Positions 62,542 through 64,000 of a DNA stretch of 64,000 nt are shown here, one piece after another. The number at the start of each line of letters is the position of its first letter. Within the stretch, counting starts at the first letter, position 1. The DNA is from Candidatus Melainabacteria bacterium (GTDB lineage Bacteria > Cyanobacteriota > Vampirovibrionia > Obscuribacterales > Obscuribacteraceae), in the NCBI GenBank assembly GCA_003151275.1, contig PLXC01000027.1, positions 1 to 64,000 on the forward strand. The letters run 5' to 3'. The notes beneath the pieces are model-generated. The model saw only the letters and a program-made list of their open reading frames with translations. It was not told where the DNA came from and ran no database searches. A program made the translations under genes and the position numbers.

Positions 62542-63183
62542 CTAATTTTTTTCTTCGTCAGATTGTGGTTTGCTTTGCTCGAAGCCCATAAGCCTATGCA
62601 TGAATGAATCCCACGCTTCATCCATATGATCATCGGCTAGTTCTTTTAATGCATGCGCTTGATCTGTTGCAGCGCGATTATCCCTTGAAGCGCTGTCTGC
62701 AACCTTCTGTAAGTATGATTTCTCGTTGCGAGTCAAATTGAGTTTATCGGCGTTGGCCGCTACTTGCAGAACGCGTTGAGCGATTAGAGGGTCTAACCAT
62801 GAGCTTCCTGAGTTGACTGTTCGAATCGCCACTTCGAGCTTCGCTTTGCTAAATCCGTCTTTTATTATGTATCCGTTTGCGCCTGCTTGAAAGGAAGCGA
62901 ACATGTCTTCATCAGAATCGTGTGAGGTCAGCATTATCGCTTTCAAACCAGGCAATTCTTGTTTCACTGTTTTCGTTACTTCAATGCCATCTACTTTAGG
63001 CAGTCCAATGTCCACTAAGGCAAGATTTGGCGGATTGGCAAGAATCTGGGTGATGGCAGTGGCGCCGTCTGCGGCTTGACCCACGACTACGAATCCCTTG
63101 ATACCATTCAAAGCCACAGAGACTGCCGATCTAATCAGCTCATTATCTTCAACTAGGAATATGGAAATAGTTTCGTCAGACAT
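62542..63183 (-). CDS. NarL-type receiver protein with degraded C-terminal HTH
   Basis: The receiver has VEDNELI, the phosphorylatable Asp in LALVDIGLPKVDG, Thr/Ser in MLTSHD and Lys in GYIIKDGFSK, followed by the SGSSWLDPLIAQRVL linker typical of NarL/FixJ regulators. The usual LuxR HTH (LTxRExEVL) is reduced to NLTRNEKSYLQKV with no complete DNA-binding helices. It may act through protein contact. Ribosome binding site GAGG 5 bases before ATG 63183. It lies 10 bp after the hybrid kinase gene and is probably in its phosphorelay. Confidence 0.85.
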   Translation of the reverse strand: MSDETISIFLVEDNELIRSAVSVALNGIKGFVVVGQAADGATAITQILANPPNLALVDIGLPKVDGIEVTKTVKQELPGLKAIMLTSHDSDEDMFASFQAGANGYIIKDGFSKAKLEVAIRTVNSGSSWLDPLIAQRVLQVAANADKLNLTRNEKSYLQKVADSASRDNRAATDQAHALKELADDHMDEAWDSFMHRLMGFEQSKPQSDEEKN

Positions 63184-63193
63184 GCGAGCCTCA

Positions 63194-64000
63194 TCAACTG
63201 GAAGTAGTGGAAGTCATGGTTAGTGTTTCAATCTCTAGGAGTGCTTCCTCGAAGGCATCTACCAATTGACCATATAACTGGCGCGCTTCGTCCCATGCTA
63301 GATTCCGAGTCGCCTCTCCTATTTGTTTGCTTAGGGATGCCATATCATGCATGGAAATAGTTGAGCAGTAACCTTTCAATTCGTGGGTGTTTGCTTTTGC
63401 CATAGCTAGATCTTGGCTTTCGATTGCGTCCTTTAATTTCGCCAAGATCGCCGGCGTGCCATCAGCAAACATTCGCAAAAGCCTGCAGGCGGCTTCCCAG
63501 CCGAAGTTGACTGTAAGCATCTCGGTGTCTAATCCACGACGTTGATTCTCCGGTGTGACTTCAGTTCTTGAAATATCTTCGCTCACAACAGTAGTGCTGC
63601 GCGATGATCGTTCCAGCTGAAAACGAATTTCGTAAGTTTGGAATTCAACCAACCGATGCGGCAACAAAGTGCTCAACAACTGCTTCAAGCCATCAATCGT
63701 AATTGGTTTGGCGACGTACTCGTCCATGCCAATTGCAATACAATTCTCTCGATCTCCTTCCATAGCATTTGCTGTCATGGCAATAATTATTGGAGAAGTC
63801 TTGATCGTATCGCCCAGGGCTCGTATCTGACGCGTCGCTTCAAACCCGTCCATAACTGGCATTTGACAATCCATCAGGATGACATCAAATTCTTGTTGCT
63901 TAATCAAATCGACTGCTTCCTTGCCATTGCCGCATATAACGGGCGTCAGTCCCAGTTTTCTAAGCTGCAAGTTTGCCACTTCCTGGTTAATTGGATTGTC
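63194..64000 (-). CDS. Hybrid sensor kinase, 3' part (receiver and Hpt)
   Basis: The frame continues past the window end. Visible: a receiver domain starting DNPINQEVANLQLRKLG with the acceptor Asp in VILMDCQMPVMDG and Lys in YVAKPITIDG, then a ~60-residue linker and an Hpt domain with the phospho-His in NTHELKGYCSTIS. This is the C-terminal end of a multi-step phosphorelay kinase. The single receiver protein downstream is the likely next step. Truncated by the window, not by mutation. Confidence 0.88.
   Translation of the reverse strand, partial: DNPINQEVANLQLRKLGLTPVICGNGKEAVDLIKQQEFDVILMDCQMPVMDGFEATRQIRALGDTIKTSPIIIAMTANAMEGDRENCIAIGMDEYVAKPITIDGLKQLLSTLLPHRLVEFQTYEIRFQLERSSRSTTVVSEDISRTEVTPENQRRGLDTEMLTVNFGWEAACRLLRMFADGTPAILAKLKDAIESQDLAMAKANTHELKGYCSTISMHDMASLSKQIGEATRNLAWDEARQLYGQLVDAFEEALLEIETLTMTSTTSS

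Noticed and set aside
62542..63183. Full NarL/LuxR-type transcription factor
   Set aside because: The C-terminal HTH is incomplete, so a DNA-binding role is not supported.

Overview
The window looks like a stretch of chromosome from a Gram-negative-type bacterium with about 48-50% GC, AGGAGG-type ribosome binding sites and many GTG and TTG starts. The gene content (many secreted or membrane-anchored TPR proteins, EF-hand proteins without signal peptides, a wax-synthase-like MBOAT protein, a minimal ethanolamine ammonia-lyase set, tandem sensor kinases) resembles the non-photosynthetic cyanobacterial relatives (Melainabacteria/Vampirovibrionia, Obscuribacter-like). That placement is inference from gene style; no rRNA or full marker set is present.

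Layout. 1-5.3 kb: 3' part of pnp, a secreted TPR protein, HU, the ribosome silencing factor RsfS and a protein joining an Lsm-like head to a beta-propeller. 5.3-9.2 kb: J-domain protein, acyl-CoA synthetase and alpha/beta hydrolase on the minus strand. 9.3-13.5 kb: membrane TPR protein, three small hypothetical or membrane genes, an XRE regulator and an OmpR-type response regulator. 13.8-18 kb: tRNA-Gly(CCC), a toxin-antitoxin pair whose PIN toxin is frameshifted, and a large secreted unknown. 18-26.7 kb: tandem LysR regulators, zinc alcohol dehydrogenase, DUF4239 membrane protein, PlsC-like acyltransferase divergent from a metallo-beta-lactamase-fold hydrolase, and a monoheme cytochrome c. 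26.3-28.9 kb: an MBOAT/TetR/membrane-protein operon behind a near-consensus promoter with a double operator. 29-36 kb: variant macro-domain protein, Cys-rich membrane protein, two-domain peptidoglycan hydrolase, FrnE-like oxidoreductase, orphan DNA adenine methylase and a signal peptidase homologue lacking its catalytic serine. 36.4-40.3 kb: eutB divergent from eutC-eutA, followed by an array of perfect palindromes. 40.6-48.3 kb: small membrane proteins, an EEP-domain protein, TadE-like pseudopilins, and an aminotransferase coupled to a membrane protein. 48.4-52.4 kb: two overlapping sensor kinases, one with a His-to-Asp change at the phosphorylation site, and a cupin. 52.6-57.7 kb: TPR proteins, a metzincin-like protease, an aminotransferase and an Lrp regulator. 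57.8-62.5 kb: divergent paralogous EF-hand proteins. 62.5-64 kb: a receiver protein and the 3' end of a hybrid kinase with an Hpt domain.

Three families of short intergenic repeats run through the window: an 18-bp palindrome (TAAACCGATATCGGTTTA) behind two genes, a CTATCCTNGGATAG element in front of TPR genes, and a CACC-N6-GGTG hairpin mostly at 3' ends of genes. No insertion sequence, prophage, CRISPR array or secondary-metabolite cluster was seen. The strongest candidates for new biology are the divergent EF-hand pair, the catalytically altered signal peptidase and histidine kinase, and the autoregulated MBOAT-TetR operon.
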